64,000 nucleotides of DNA from Molossus alvarezi (lineage: Eukaryota; Chordata; Mammalia; Chiroptera; Molossidae). The notes beneath the pieces were generated by a model. That model was not told the origin of the DNA. It saw nothing but the letters and a program-made list of their open reading frames with translations, and did not search any database. The translations under genes were made by a program, and so were the position numbers. Of the stretch, positions 11,405 through 22,290 are shown one piece after another. Each line of letters opens with the position of its first letter. Positions within the stretch are counted from its first letter, which is position 1. The DNA lies in contig CM073896.1 of the NCBI GenBank assembly GCA_037176705.1, positions 24,812,708 through 24,876,707 on the forward strand. The letters run 5' to 3'.

Positions 11405-11995
11405 AACTCAGTACACTATGACAGGAACTTGAGTTTTAATCCAGACATTTGGGGGGTGGGCACAGTGGGCACAGAGTGAGTGTACATTTGTCCTGGTTGC
11501 TAATCAAAGGTTGGAAAAGTAAAGAGAGCCTCTGTGGGTAAACTGACAGATGGGCCAGGCTCAGAATTTCAACCCCTTCTTTTGCCAAGTTTGAATACAA
11601 ATAGCAAGTAAAAGTAGTTGGCCAAGGAAAGGAAGAAGTAAAGAAAAATGTAAAGATTTAAAGAAAAATTTAGCATCAAATTGATAAGCTGACTCATGGA
11701 CATTCTGTGAAATGGGTAATTGACCCTTAGACTTTGGAAAGTAGCTTATAAATAGAGAGCTGTCTTCATTCCAAAGACTGGAAAAAGAAAATCTTATGTG
11801 AGCTTTTAAAACTTTTATTTCTTAACAACCAGTGAGTGTGCTTGGAAAAGACAATTGAATGAATTCATTAATTATATGTCCCAAACCCAGAAAAAATCAT
11901 AGAAAGAACCTAAATAGCTATATTTATTTCTGCTTTCATTTTACTCCTTTACTGAACTGACTGCAAGCCTCCTGCAAATCTGCAGTTGCTGAATG
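11405..11995. other. No gene recognised
   Basis: AT-rich sequence with no repeat or coding signal that I can name. Confidence 0.45.
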
Positions 11996-12002
11996 GTTTC
12001 TG

Positions 12003-12545
12003 TGGTAAGCAGCCTCTAACATGGCCCAGTGAGCCCCCCCTGGTGTGCACCCCCTTTTGTCATATACTCTTGAATGTGGGCTGGACTTAATGATTTGCTT
12101 CTAACAAATGGAATGCACCCAAAGTGAAGGGCTGTCACTTCTGAAATTAGGGTGTAAGAAGATCATGGCTTTCCCTTGGAGGCCTCACTCTGGGAGAAGC
12201 CAGTTGCGGTGCAGTAAGGCAGCCCTGAGGAGATCCATGTGAATGAACTTGTAAACTCGTCTTCTGAGGCTTACAAACAGCTATGTGAGTGAGCATTGAA
12301 GCTGAACTCCTGCTAACACTCACATGAATGAGCTTGGAAGCAGATCCTCCCCTAGTTGAGTTAGAATGACTGTGACCCCAGCCAACACCTTGATTGCAGC
12401 TTCCATGAGGAACCCTGTGCCAGAGCCACCAGCCAAGCCACTCCCGAATTCCTGACCTCTATGAAGTAGGAGACAATACATGTGTGTGGTTTCTAAGTGT
12501 TGAATTTTAGAATAATTTGTTCCATAGCAATAGATAATACAGTTT
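12003..12545 (+). mobile_element. Solo LTR, MaLR/MLT1-like
   Basis: An ancient non-coding LTR. Recognised words in order: 'ggtaagcagcctctaacatggccc', 'gggctggacttaatgatttgcttctaacaaatggaat', 'gtcacttctgaaattagg', 'gggagaagccagttgc', 'gagtgagcattgaagc', 'cccagccaacaccttgattgcagc' and 'gataatacag' at the right end. No internal retroviral region adjoins it. The family call is from memory of MaLR LTRs. Confidence 0.55.
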
Positions 12546-12589
12546 TTAATAACAATGATTTTCCATATTATTTGTCTTTTTATAGTTTA

Positions 12590-12712
12590 CATGTGCCTAG
12601 CATCAAATGATTTGCACAATGACCCTATGTTATTGTCACATTTTATAGTAAAAGAACTGAGGTTTGGAACCTTGTTCAAGATTTCAAACCTAGACTAGAT
12701 TAAATCATACCT
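12590..12712 (+). repeat. MIR remnant
   Basis: Diverged MIR core: 'gtgcctagcatcaaatgatttgcacaatgaccctatgttattgtcacattttatagtaaaagaactgaggtttgg', then 'ttgttcaagatttcaaacc'. Confidence 0.5.
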
Positions 12713-14070
12713 TATAAATTTATACCTTCTGACTCTACATATAACGCTTTTCAACAATGACCCCTTTTATCGCCTCTCTCTTCACTAAATGCTAGCAAAA
12801 AAAGGTGGGGGGACAGCAATGAGTCTAATTAATGACGTTGCTGAATATATGAATGGGTTGTGATTTTCCACCCTCATCATCTGGTGGTTCTTATGAGATT
12901 AATAGTGCTTGTATATAATACTAAACAGTTCGATTCTGGTTAAATGACAATGGAATCTAGGGTTGAATCCCTAAATTCCTTGGGAAATATGTGAGCCCCT
13001 TGATTTTGTTAAATTAGCTCTTTCTTCTCCTTTTCAACAAGTTATGTGGCCCCATTTTAAAGGACTGCAGTTTGCCTTATCAGTATTAAAATATCTGTCT
13101 GTTATGAAGGTGGCATTTTGTGCTGCCTCTGTGGGCTCCTCTGGCCACTGACTTCCATCATAATGTCCCCGGTGCCTTTCTTCTCTTCATCCTAATTGCC
13201 ATGCTTCTGGATGCTGGTCCTGACTGGGACAGGCAGTTGACATGGCATGGACTGGGTGGCTGACACAGCCTGTGTAAATATCTGTTCTCTTAAGCCACAC
13301 CATGCCACAGCCTGTCAGAACTCGTGTGCTGCTGGGGCCTTTTCAAAATCACAATTAAAGCATGAAGCCCACTATTCAATTATAAGTTTATAAATTAGGC
13401 TCTATAAAAATGTCTACTCTCAGGACTCTGTGTATAAGAGTTGAACACTCTTTTCCTCTTTCTCTGTTTTGAATAGAGTTGGTATGTAAGTCCATGGTTT
13501 CTGAATAAAATTATATGAATTCATCATATTCAAACAGCCATAAACTGTTCTGCTTTGTCCCCAGTAAAGATTGTTGATGGATGCAAAGCTGTTTTATACA
13601 GAGAGGAGGAGGCTTATGTAGCCTCTAAGTTTCACTGGGTATGGGGGATAAGCAAGGATTAGGTGTGGCAGATAAATTTATGAACACTTCTGAAATAAGT
13701 CTCAGGCTATATCATGATTATTGGATTTCCAGAAGTCAGTAGTGAAAGGGGAGGGCATATTTCTAAATGCAAAGCTTTCACGCACAAATTAAATTGATTG
13801 CAAGGTGGCATACTTTTAAGGACCTCTAATTAAAGATAAATTTCTAGAAAGTTCTGTGGTTGGGTTTTTATTTCCCCCCTCCCTGCCATTTGTTACAATC
13901 TTTCTCTTTTTACTTTGTGGCCTAGCATTAATTAATTTGAGTCTCAAATTTCTTTTTTGTGACATTGGTAGTCTCACAACTCCAAGGTTGTGAGAATTAA
14001 GAGTTACATAAGTAATATTCTTGAACAGAACCATAGAAAAGACTCAGTAACTATGAGTATTTTGTTTGTT
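12713..14070. other. No gene recognised
   Basis: Unique-looking sequence. The stretch 13080-13340 is less AT-rich but has no open frame of note. Frame 13816-14034 is short and basic and looks like chance. Confidence 0.45.
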
Positions 14071-14074
14071 TGTT

Positions 14075-14301
14075 TGTCCTCACCTGAGGGTATTTTTTTC
14101 ATTGATTTTTAGAGAGTGGAAGAGAGGGAGGGAGGGGGAGAGAGAAAAAGAGAGAAACATCAATTGATTGCCTCCCACATCTGCCCTGACTGCGGCTGTG
14201 ATTGAACCTGCAGCCCAGGTACATACACTTGATCAGAAATTGAACCCAAGACCCTCTGATGGGTGGGCCAATGCTCTAATCTGAGCCACACTGGCCAGGG
14301 C
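14075..14301 (-). mobile_element. VES-type SINE
   Basis: Reverse-oriented copy from 'tcctcacctgagggtattttt' through the AG-rich part, 'cattgattgcctcccacatctgccctgactgcgg' and the head complement 'gagccacactggccagggc'. Possible short TSD 'tatgagt' on both sides. Confidence 0.9.
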
Positions 14302-14310
14302 AGTATGAGT

Positions 14311-14346
14311 TATTATTGATTACTTTTTAAGAACACCGATTCTATC
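14311..14346. repeat. First copy of a 36-bp tandem duplication
   Basis: A 36-37-bp unit ending 'aacaccgattctatct' lies here. Its second copy starts at 14347, is interrupted by a SINE, and finishes at 14621. The two copies match at 33 of 37 positions. The duplication appears to predate the SINE insertion. Confidence 0.6.
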
Positions 14347-14359
14347 TATTATTGATTAC

Positions 14360-14584
14360 ATTTTTCTATTTTATCCTTATCTGAGGATATGTTTTTTTTT
14401 TAATTGATTTGAGAGAGGGTGACAAACATCTATGTAAAAGAGACAGATAGATCAGTTGCTTCCTGTACGAGCCCTGACTGGGTATCGAACTGGAAACCTA
14501 GGTATGTGCCCTGACTAGGAATCAAACCACAACTTTTGGTGTACAGGACAATGCTCCAAACCAACTGAGCCATGCTGTCAGGGC
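14360..14584 (-). mobile_element. VES-type SINE inserted in a tandem duplication
   Basis: Reverse-oriented copy: poly(T)-rich start, 'tccttatctgaggatatg', 'ttgcttcctgtacgagccctgactggg', then the head complement 'caactgagccatgctgtcagggc'. Likely TSD 'tattattgattac' (14347-14359) against 'tattatagataac' (14585-14597). It is diverged, hence fairly old. Confidence 0.8.
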
Positions 14585-14689
14585 TATTATAGATAACTGT
14601 TTAAGGACACCGATTCTATCTCAGAACCTCTATTCCTGCTATGGGTCTTGACTTATACATCTATGAAAAACTGGTAGAATTTAATAAGT

Positions 14690-14925
14690 TACTCAGAAAA
14701 ATTTAAAACAGAACTATCAAATTATCCAACAATCTGACTTCTGAGTATTTATCCAAAAGAACTGAAATCAGGATTTTGAAGATATATTAGCTCTACTGTG
14801 TTCATTGCTTCATTATTCACAATAGCTAAGATACGGAAACAAACAATATCCGTCAACAGATGAATGGATTAAAAAAATGTGCTATATACATACAATGAAA
14901 TATTTATTCTTAAAAACAAAAACAA
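14690..14925 (+). mobile_element. Ancient L1 ORF2 fragment, left of nested SINE
   Basis: Diverged sense L1: 'aacagaactatcaaattatccaacaatctgacttctgagtatttatcc', 'ttcattattcacaatagctaagatacggaaac' and 'gtcaacagatgaatggatt'. It is interrupted by a SINE and resumes at 15151. Confidence 0.7.
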
Positions 14926-14929
14926 AAAA

Positions 14930-15150
14930 TGCCTGGCCAGTGTGGCTCAGAGGATTGAGTGTCATCCCATGGACTGAGAGGTCCTGGTTCGATTCTTGGT
15001 CAGGACACATGCCCGAGTTGCAGGCTTGATCCCCAGTGGGGGTGTACAGGAGGCAACCGATCAATGTTTCTCTCTCACCTTGATGTTTCTATCTCTCTCT
15101 CCCTTCCTCTCTCTCTAAAAAATCAATAAAAATATATTTAAAAAAGAAAA
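14930..15150 (+). mobile_element. VES-type SINE nested in L1
   Basis: A complete, well-preserved sense copy: 'tgcctggccagtgtggctcag', B-box-like 'ggttcgattc', 'ggtcaggacacatgcccgagttgcaggc', 'tgatgtttctatctctctctccc', then the A-rich 3' end 'aatcaataaaaatatat'. It lies in inverted orientation to the SINE at 14360-14584, about 345 bp away. Confidence 0.92.
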
Positions 15151-15703
15151 GAAATTCCTGCCGTGTGACAGCATGGGTGAACCTGGAGGACATTCTCCAA
15201 AGTATGAGCAGTTTTGAATGTCGGCAGCCGACACCCACAGCACTTGGGGGATGAGTTTCCAGCCCAGGAAAGGGCGTCTGGCTTGGGCACCACTAAGCCA
15301 CTGCAGGGCCTTCCTTAACTCATTGCGCTGGAGAAAGCCATCAGGCAGAGACTGAAGACAGCTGTAGTATGTGAGCACACACTCTTCAGATTGGACTAAT
15401 GGGCTTTGGGGAAATTGGCCCTTTAAGGTAAGAAAATAACAATTTATTTACACGGAATTCAGACACTGAGCTCTCAGCCCCTGGCAGTCCAGTCATGGAA
15501 TAGATTCTGTCAGGGAGAGATCCCCTTTCCCTCGACAAAGCCAGGGTGCTGCGGTGTGAACTAGCCGTGGCCAGACTTCTTTCTGCTTCTTCCGGCAGCG
15601 ACTTTCCTGCTGGCTGCTTGACTTTTGTCATGTGATGGCGAGGAGGGTGCTGGTTGAAGGCTGGAAGATGAAAGCGGGAAGGATCACTCCCAATGGCTAA
15701 CAA
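15115..15703 (-). other. Unexplained open frames in a GC-richer patch
   Basis: Two reverse frames lie almost end to end (15115-15378 and 15386-15703). The first contains SLPDGFLQRNELRKALQWL, which looks helical. The second is rich in Ser, Pro and Arg. No family was recognised and no splice sites tie them together. The left end of the first overlaps the SINE and L1 tail and cannot be coding. The patch 15200-15710 is less AT-rich than its surroundings and could be a conserved non-coding element or an old processed pseudogene. Confidence 0.2.
15151..15210 (+). mobile_element. Ancient L1 ORF2 fragment, right of nested SINE
   Basis: 'gaaattcctgccgtgtgacagcatgggtgaacctggaggacatt' continues the L1 that breaks off at about 14925, so the SINE inserted into an existing L1. 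Confidence 0.7.
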
Positions 15704-15710
15704 ATGTTGA

Positions 15711-16540
15711 TGTAAATAACAACGTTAGTTGTTTTCTCTGATATGAATCACCAACACCCCATTTATGTATTTTATTTGGGATTGTATGTATAAGATAACC
15801 CTGCTGGGCAGAGAGAATGTAATGTGGGGTTGGATATGATAAGTATTAACTAATACTTATTATCATTATAATAAACTTGTCCTTATTAGGATGTTTCAAT
15901 ACAGAATAAGTCCAAAGCATTGTATATTGAAATGATACAAACAATGGTTTCTAAATGTTTTCAATCACACAGAACTATTGTCTCCATGATCATAGTCCAC
16001 AAGGTATAAGCATCACCCTTAGTTACTAAGTAATTATTTTCTTCAAAATTTTAAAGAAAATTGTATTGGATTGAAAATTATTCTCTGGGCTCCTATTACT
16101 ACAGTTACTGTACTGGACAATACAAGGCTGAAATCGCAGATTGAAACGTGAGTGGGGAAACAGGCAGCATTCACGTAAGGGAGGCCTTTAAAGTTCAGTC
16201 TCATGTATCTGCTTCCCTGTAGTTACTGAATTTGCTTCCATAGATCCTTCTCAGGGCAGAATTCCAGCTCCACACGCATCTCCTTCCCTTCCCAGAGTTC
16301 CCTCGGGGGGCTTTGGCTCTCAGTTCCTGAGGGTGCATGAGCAGAGAGGATTGTATAGTAGATGGAAAGCCTACCGGCAAGGGGTCTGTAATTTTCCTCA
16401 CGTGAGCTCTGATCTTGTTTTGAGAGACCTACCTTTTCAAATGTATTCTGCAGGTAAGCAAATGAATTTTTTGTCTAATCCAGTGTCATCCTCACACATT
16501 TAATAATCATATCCCTTATACCTTGAAACTCATTCACCAT
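15711..16540. other. No gene recognised
   Basis: AT-rich to about 16100, then mixed composition. Frame 16201-16401 on the minus strand looks like chance. Confidence 0.45.
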
Positions 16541-16544
16541 TAAA

Positions 16545-16564
16545 ATATTTTTTATTGATAGATT

Positions 16565-16599
<35 letters not shown>

Positions 16600-16756
16600 G
16601 AAGGGATAGAGAAAGAGAGAGAAGAACATTGATTTGTTGTTTCCCTTATTTATGCATTCATTGGTTTCTTTTTGTCCATGCCCTGACCACGGATCGAACC
16701 TGAAACCTCAGCTTATGGGGACAACGTTTTAACCAAATAAGCTACCCAGCCAGGAT
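16545..16756 (-). mobile_element. tRNA-derived SINE, divergent subfamily
   Basis: Reverse-oriented. It has an (AG)n run at 16570-16596, then 'gttgtttcccttatttatgcattcattgg', 'ccatgccctgaccacggatcgaacctgaaacc', and 'aagctacccagccagg'. The middle differs from the VES copies ('tgcattcattgg' block, single repeat of the gatcgaacc motif), so it is a different, older tRNA-SINE subfamily. Confidence 0.7.
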
Positions 16757-18687
16757 CAACCAACTCCCTCTGACCTTGAAACTCACATTTACTCTTGATA
16801 GGACACATACATTTCCTAGAAAAATATTTTCAGAAATGTTGAGCAACAGCAAGGAGTCTTTGTAAAAAGAACAAATAGTTAGAATCCCTTACTTGATACC
16901 CTGTGCTTTTCCCATATCACTTGTCTATCTCCTGTGATCCCTACTGGCCCTGGCCCTTGCATAGCAACTCCATATGTTTGAACGAAGAATATGATATGGG
17001 AAAAATTATGTCCTTTTCAGGCATACATTATGGTACTGTTTTGAGATACAAATACCAGGACATCTATTTTTCCTATATCTGAGACTCTATCTGTATTTCT
17101 TCCTTTGCTTTTCACAAGTAAAAAATCTTAGGTACCAACCGGGTTAGAGAAGGAGAAAAAAATCATATTTCGCATATTTTCTTTCCTATGATACCTAAGC
17201 ACTTAAACAATATATGTGCATCTACATATATAGAAAGGCAAACAACCCCAGCAGAGTTGAAGTAGTATATTTAAACATTTGAACATTGAAATCTATTAAG
17301 TGAAAATGGAGAAAATACCCAAAACATTCAATAAAGCTTTTCAACCTGAATATAAGGTTACCATGACAACAAAACTAAAAAAATCCCTCTTCTTCATATA
17401 AAGTTGCTGAAAAAAATTGCCTATGGTAGAAGCAGCATGGAATCCTCAAATTTATAACTACTGAACGAAGGTACAAAGAATCTTCCAAACATTTGATAAA
17501 GCTTCAGGGTGAACATTTTAATATCCTCCTTTTAAAAAACTAATAAAAAGACCCAAGTCATTTCCACACCACTTCATTTTCCTTTCATCTAAACCATTTT
17601 GAGGATTTCATGCCATTTTAAAATCATTTTCAACGAAAGAAAACAGTGTCGATTACAATGGCCAAATGAGGAATATTAATAACATTGATCTAAAACAGGT
17701 TTGGTGAATGCCAAGTGTGACAAGGAACGAGTGCCCACACAGATCGAGCATCAGGTGTCAGGCTGATGCTGACTCAGCACAGCCAGCGCGACCTCATGCT
17801 TCCTGCATGTTCCTGGGGAACTTTAACTATGCAAAGACACACACTGCTAGAGCAAATAGAAGCGAGACCCTCGCCTATCTTATTTTCAACTCTTTATGGG
17901 TTTCTTAGAGGGCAATGTGTGTGCAAACATGCAGGCATACATACACGTGTATGTTTTCATCTCACGCACGATTGTATACCTAATTTGTATGCATGTGGGT
18001 GCACTGTTTGTGAATATGTTTTCTTCCACTGGTCAGCACAAAGGAATGGCTTCACACAGGAGTGGTGGATTTAAAGTTTTCTCTCAAGGGTGGTTGCTGT
18101 GAAGGAAAGTAAGATCAAGGATTTGCCAATATGAAAAAAGGTAACATTTAGAAAGGAAATAATTCATCGTAACGTTTTCACTAGAAAAGCTTTATAGCCA
18201 GGTAACTGGTATCTATATGGTCTGAATCATACACTTCAAGGAGGAATGCATCAGATCCTGGGTATCATTCCTCATTTCCTGCAGGTAATTTATGACTAAA
18301 TAGTGTGAGAAGGTGTTTTACGTTAACCTACAGTGCTGTTGGATTGATTTTGTTTGTATGTTAGTGTTCTTATTTATGCTTTTCCCAGCCCAAGCCTGTT
18401 TTGCAATGAGTTAGTTCATCAAATTGGGAGAAATGGTGCTTCACTTCAGCCTGTTTTTATTTGTTTGTTTTTGGAGTAGAGGAAAATCCTGTTATCTCTT
18501 CTTATAGTTGGTACCAAATTCCATGCAAGTAATGCCAAGCAAGGATGTTTTCCTGCAAGTAGATTGATCTGCCTTGTAGGTGAGAATTTTCTGAAAACGC
18601 ACAGGTAAAAACTCCCTAGTATCCCTTAGGCAACGTACTTTTGGAGTTGTGTCCATTTCTCCCCCACACCAACTGTGAACACTCTAA
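16757..18687. other. No gene recognised
   Basis: Mostly AT-rich, unique-looking sequence. Overlapping short frames at 17708-18102 have no recognisable product. Confidence 0.45.
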
Positions 18688-18876
18688 GTAGTGGTTTGCA
18701 AAGTGTGGACTGGACCTCCACCATCATCATCACCTGGGAAGTTGTTAGGAATGTAAGTTCTCAGGCCTTACACTAGATCTGCTGCCCAGGCACTTAGGGG
18801 GTGGGCTCAGAATCCTTGGTAAGTTCTACTGATTATTTGGATATACACTGAAGTTGCAGGACCACTGCTCTGCAGG
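18688..18876 (+). mobile_element. MER5-type non-autonomous hAT (Charlie) element
   Basis: The left end 'agtggtttgcaaagtgtggactggacc' and the right end 'gcaggaccactgctctg' form the expected degraded terminal inverted repeats. The core 'catcatcatcacctgggaagttgttaggaatgtaagttctcaggcc' is the MER5 signature. Confidence 0.8.
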
Positions 18877-19465
18877 AGAGTATTGCAGAGGACAATGAAC
18901 AAGGACAATGGGGATTAGGAGAAAAGAGATGAGGAACTAAAGGAGAGAAATTTATAATTTGAGAATTGAAAGGAAGTGTGGGACCATTTGATGACATCTT
19001 TCATTTCCTCTGTGAGCCACCGAGAGGTCGAGTGGCTTGCCCAAGGTCAGAAGCATAGCCAGAGAGAGAAATAATATTTGCTAACTCTGAGATAGGTAAG
19101 AGTTGGGTATCACAAGAGAAGTACAGACAGGTCTTTTCATATTGGTGGTGCGTAATCTGTCTTCCTCGCCAGTGTGGCCCTTTCACAGGCGGTGCGTATT
19201 CAGCTCCCAGAGAACACCCTGATGACACATTGAGATTTTACTCCATAAAAGCCATTTGGAGCTGCAGCTATGAGTGATGATGTCATTTTCCTATTTCTGG
19301 AGAACTAAAAAGCTGTCACTGTGGGGAAAAGATGCATATCTTAAGGTCCATGCTACAAAGGCTAACATCCTGCCATCCCACAGAACATAAATATTATGTA
19401 AGCATCACTTACAATACAGATACTACATGTATAAAAATAGGATTAGACCTTTTGGAGTACAAACT

Positions 19466-19635
19466 TTAGTAGCAGTGCCTCTCAAAATTGGGAGCACTTT
19501 AGTATCACCAGTGGAGATTTAAAAATCCTGATATCCAGCCCAGACCAATTAAATGGGAAGTTCTGGACATGGGACCCACACGTTGATGTTTTTTAAAACT
19601 CTCCAAATGACTTTAAGGTGCTATATGGGACAGCT
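19466..19635 (+). mobile_element. MER5-type hAT remnant
   Basis: Diverged copy: 'gtgcctctcaaaattgggagcactttagtatcaccagtggagatttaaaaatcctgatatccagccc', then 'ttgatgttttttaaaactctccaaatgac'. The terminal repeats are degraded. Confidence 0.65.
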
Positions 19636-19654
19636 AGAATTCTATGGCCTTGAC

Positions 19655-19800
19655 CTTAAAGTGTGGTCTCTGGATTGGAAACATTAGCATCACCAGGGAT
19701 TTTTTTTTTTTTTTTAAATGCAGAATCTCAGTTCCCCCCAGATTAATAAATAAGATTCTGCATTTTAACAAGATGACAAGTTGATTTAAATGTACATTAA
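19655..19800 (+). mobile_element. MER5-type hAT remnant
   Basis: 'taaagtgtggtctctggattggaaacattagcatcacc', a T15 run, 'aatgcagaatctcag', then 'gattctgcattttaacaagatgac'. Third MER5-like copy within 1.1 kb, in the same orientation. Confidence 0.65.
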
Positions 19801-20177
19801 ACTTCTCTATTTAAAACTTAAAAGAAAAAGAACTCTTTGCTTGATGCAAACACATTTTAATATACTAAAAAGACAAGTGGGAAATCAAAATTATCCAGAA
19901 TCTCACCATTGTTATTTTTTTTGCATATCTCTATAAATATGCTATTTATATAGGTAGTTTGCATTTTATATGCATTATTCAGGTTATAGTCTTTACACAG
20001 CTTGTGTTTTGCCTTTTAGTTATTGTTGCATTATTTGGGAGAACTTTTCTGTGACTGAAAACTATTGGTATAAAGTCCCACAATGTGTTTATCATTCACA
20101 TGTAATAAAAACTAATTTGGATTTGAAAATCATTTTTAATAGTTTATTTGAAATCACCAATATTAAAATATCTTTTT

Positions 20178-20420
20178 GCCCTGGCCTGTTTGGCTCAGCA
20201 GTTAGAGCATCAGCCTGCCAACCAAAGAGTCTTGGATTTAATTCCAGTCTAGGGTACATACCTTGGTTGTGGTTCAGTCCCTGGACCTGGTCTGGGTTGT
20301 GTGGGAGGCAACCAATCAATGTGTTGCTCTCACATCCATGTTTCTCTCTCTTTCTCCCCCTCACACTCTATCTGAAGATAAATAGAAAAATATCCTCAGG
20401 TGAGGATTTAAATAAAAATA
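20178..20420 (+). mobile_element. VES-type SINE
   Basis: Sense copy from 'gccctggcctgtttggctcag' to 'tatcctcaggtgaggattta'. Probable 12-bp TSD 'aaaatatctttt' (20166-20177) against 'aaagtatctttt' (20420-20431), one mismatch. Confidence 0.9.
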
Positions 20421-20431
20421 AAGTATCTTTT

Positions 20432-20997
20432 GAAAAATCCCACTCATGTGTAATCCTAGAGGTTCATACTACTGTCCTAGGGCTCTTGCTTAAGTGAACA
20501 CAGTAGAGTGAGGAAAAGTCTTATGATGACTCCAGATATAATACCTCAACCTGCAAATAACAGTCATGGAGAAATAATTTCCATTTGTTCTGTTTTGTTA
20601 TTTGCAGGTATCTTCAACGTGTTCAGAGATTCTTAAAACAAATCCACACGTTAAATTTGTTTTAAAATCACTTACACTTTTGTGGAGTTGCAGGTGAAGG
20701 GGGTTAATTCTGAGCAGTTATGGTAAAAAAAGAGAGTTTTATAGAAGCAAGCTTTCCATTTTTATGGGTGGTTGAATTTTATGGGCTTATAATATGCATT
20801 CAAGGAATTATTAAATGAAAGAAAATTGTGTGAACAACTCTTTAAACAGGCTCTCACTGCTTCATCACGGACCGTTGGGCAGACGGTGCTGGTCAACAGA
20901 AAAGGGTCAGAGGTTCATAGGATTTGGGATTTGTAAGAACCACTAAGTCCTGGTTTGCTAAGGAAAGTCCAGGTTGTTGCCTATTGTCATGGAATAA
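20432..20997. other. No gene recognised
   Basis: AT-rich sequence without a recognisable repeat or coding signal. Confidence 0.45.
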
Positions 20998-21552
20998 TTT
21001 TTTAAAATTATTTTTATTAATTTATTTTTGTTACAGATGTTTCTCCTTTTCCCCCCATTGACCACCCCCGCCCCCCATCCCCAGCTTTGTTGTCTATGTC
21101 CATTGGTTATGAATACGTGCATACTAAGTTTTGCGGTTTATCTCTTCCCACCCACCTCCCCCCCCCCACCCCCTCTACTGAGGTTTGTCAGTCTGTACCC
21201 TTCTTCCATGTCTCTGGGTCTATTTTGATTATTAGTTTGTTTAGTTCATTATATTCCACAAATAAGTGAGATCATGTGATATTTGTCTTTCTTTGCTTGG
21301 CTTATTTTGCTTAGGATAATACTCCCCTCCACGTCGTCTCAAAGGATAAGAGATCTTTCTTTCTTACAGCTGCATAGTATTCCATTGTGTACATGTTCCA
21401 CAGCTTTTTTATCCACTCATCTACTGATGGACTCTTTGGCTGTTTCCAGATCTTAGCTATTGTACATAGTGCTGCTATAAACATAGGGGTACATATATTC
21501 TTTCTGATTGGTGTTTCGGGCTTCTTAGGGTATATTCCTAGAAGTGAGATCA
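20998..21552 (-). mobile_element. 5'-truncated L1 (3'UTR and end of ORF2)
   Basis: Reverse-oriented: A-rich tail complement 'tttttattaatttatttttgttacagatg', 'gctttgttgtctatgtccattggttatg', a C-rich stretch, 'gaggtttgtcagtctg', then the ORF2 end complement up to 'cctagaagtgagatca', where it stops. The minus frame 21311-21574 carries [20 protein letters not shown] and SVDEWIKKLWNMYTMEYY, the ORF2p C-terminal block. It is truncated and has no catalytic domain. Confidence 0.9.
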
Positions 21553-21744
21553 TTTTAACAGTGTTCTCTTTCACACTTTAAAATGTCCTGATTTGGAAAT
21601 AAGTTATGTATTGTTATACACAGAACACCTAATCCAACTTTGTCATTTTATAAGAAGAGGACATTCTGAGGTGGTTGACTATTTATTCCTTGGTTAAAAG
21701 TAACTGCAACAACAGCAAAAGAAACTTTTAATAGCTCTTAATTG

Positions 21745-21960
21745 TCCTCTGGATCAAGTCAGACTCTTTAGCATGATATGGAGAGCCCTGCGTGACCTGG
21801 GTCCTGCTCATTTCTCAGTCTCTCTTCCTTCCTTTTTACCTGTCTTTGTCTCCCCTGTATGTGTGGTCCACCTCACATTCTTATTTTATGTCATATCTTT
21901 AGACACACACTCCAAGGTATGTTTTCCACATATTTCCAGCTCTTCTCCTTTATAGATCCT
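21745..21960 (+). repeat. Possible L2 fragment
   Basis: 'gagagccctgcgtgacctgggtcctgctcatttctcagtctc' and 'ttctttagacacac' resemble the part of L2 with 'aaggccctgcatgatctggcccctgcc'. Diverged; family uncertain. Confidence 0.4.
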
Positions 21961-22204
21961 TGATAAGATGGGATCGACCAGCTTGTAGGTGATGCCAGTT
22001 GATGACACCGAGTAGCAAGGGCATTGGTGTTTTATTTTAGAACCGCGTGTCGGGAGCTCAAAATCATTCCATCCTGGAGGTGATGACTTCTTATGACATA
22101 TTTTCTGTAGGTGTATCTTATTTCCTTATTCTCATTTCCATGATCTATATGGATTGTTTTCAAACCTCAAAGTTTTCTTAACTCTTTGTAATGGGGAGGC
22201 ATAA

Positions 22205-22290
22205 ATCAATATGTGAATGCTAGACATCGTGCTAAACACTGAAGATCCAAGAATTAGTGAGCCAGGGGCCCTGCTCAGGGAAACATCACC
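22205..22290 (-). repeat. Possible L2 fragment
   Basis: 'atatgtgaatgctagacatcgtgctaaacactgaagatcc' resembles the complement of the L2 3' end ('gtgccaggcactgtgctaggcactggggat'). Short and weak. Confidence 0.35.

Noticed and set aside
12003..12545. An endogenous retrovirus with coding capacity near the LTRs (12.0, 28.5, 33.2, 34.8 kb)
   Set aside because: No gag, pol or env-like frame adjoins any of the LTR-like segments; they look like solo LTRs.
14311..14621. A 37-bp target-site duplication
   Set aside because: A 13-bp TSD within a pre-existing tandem duplication explains the pattern better; 37 bp is too long for L1-driven insertion.
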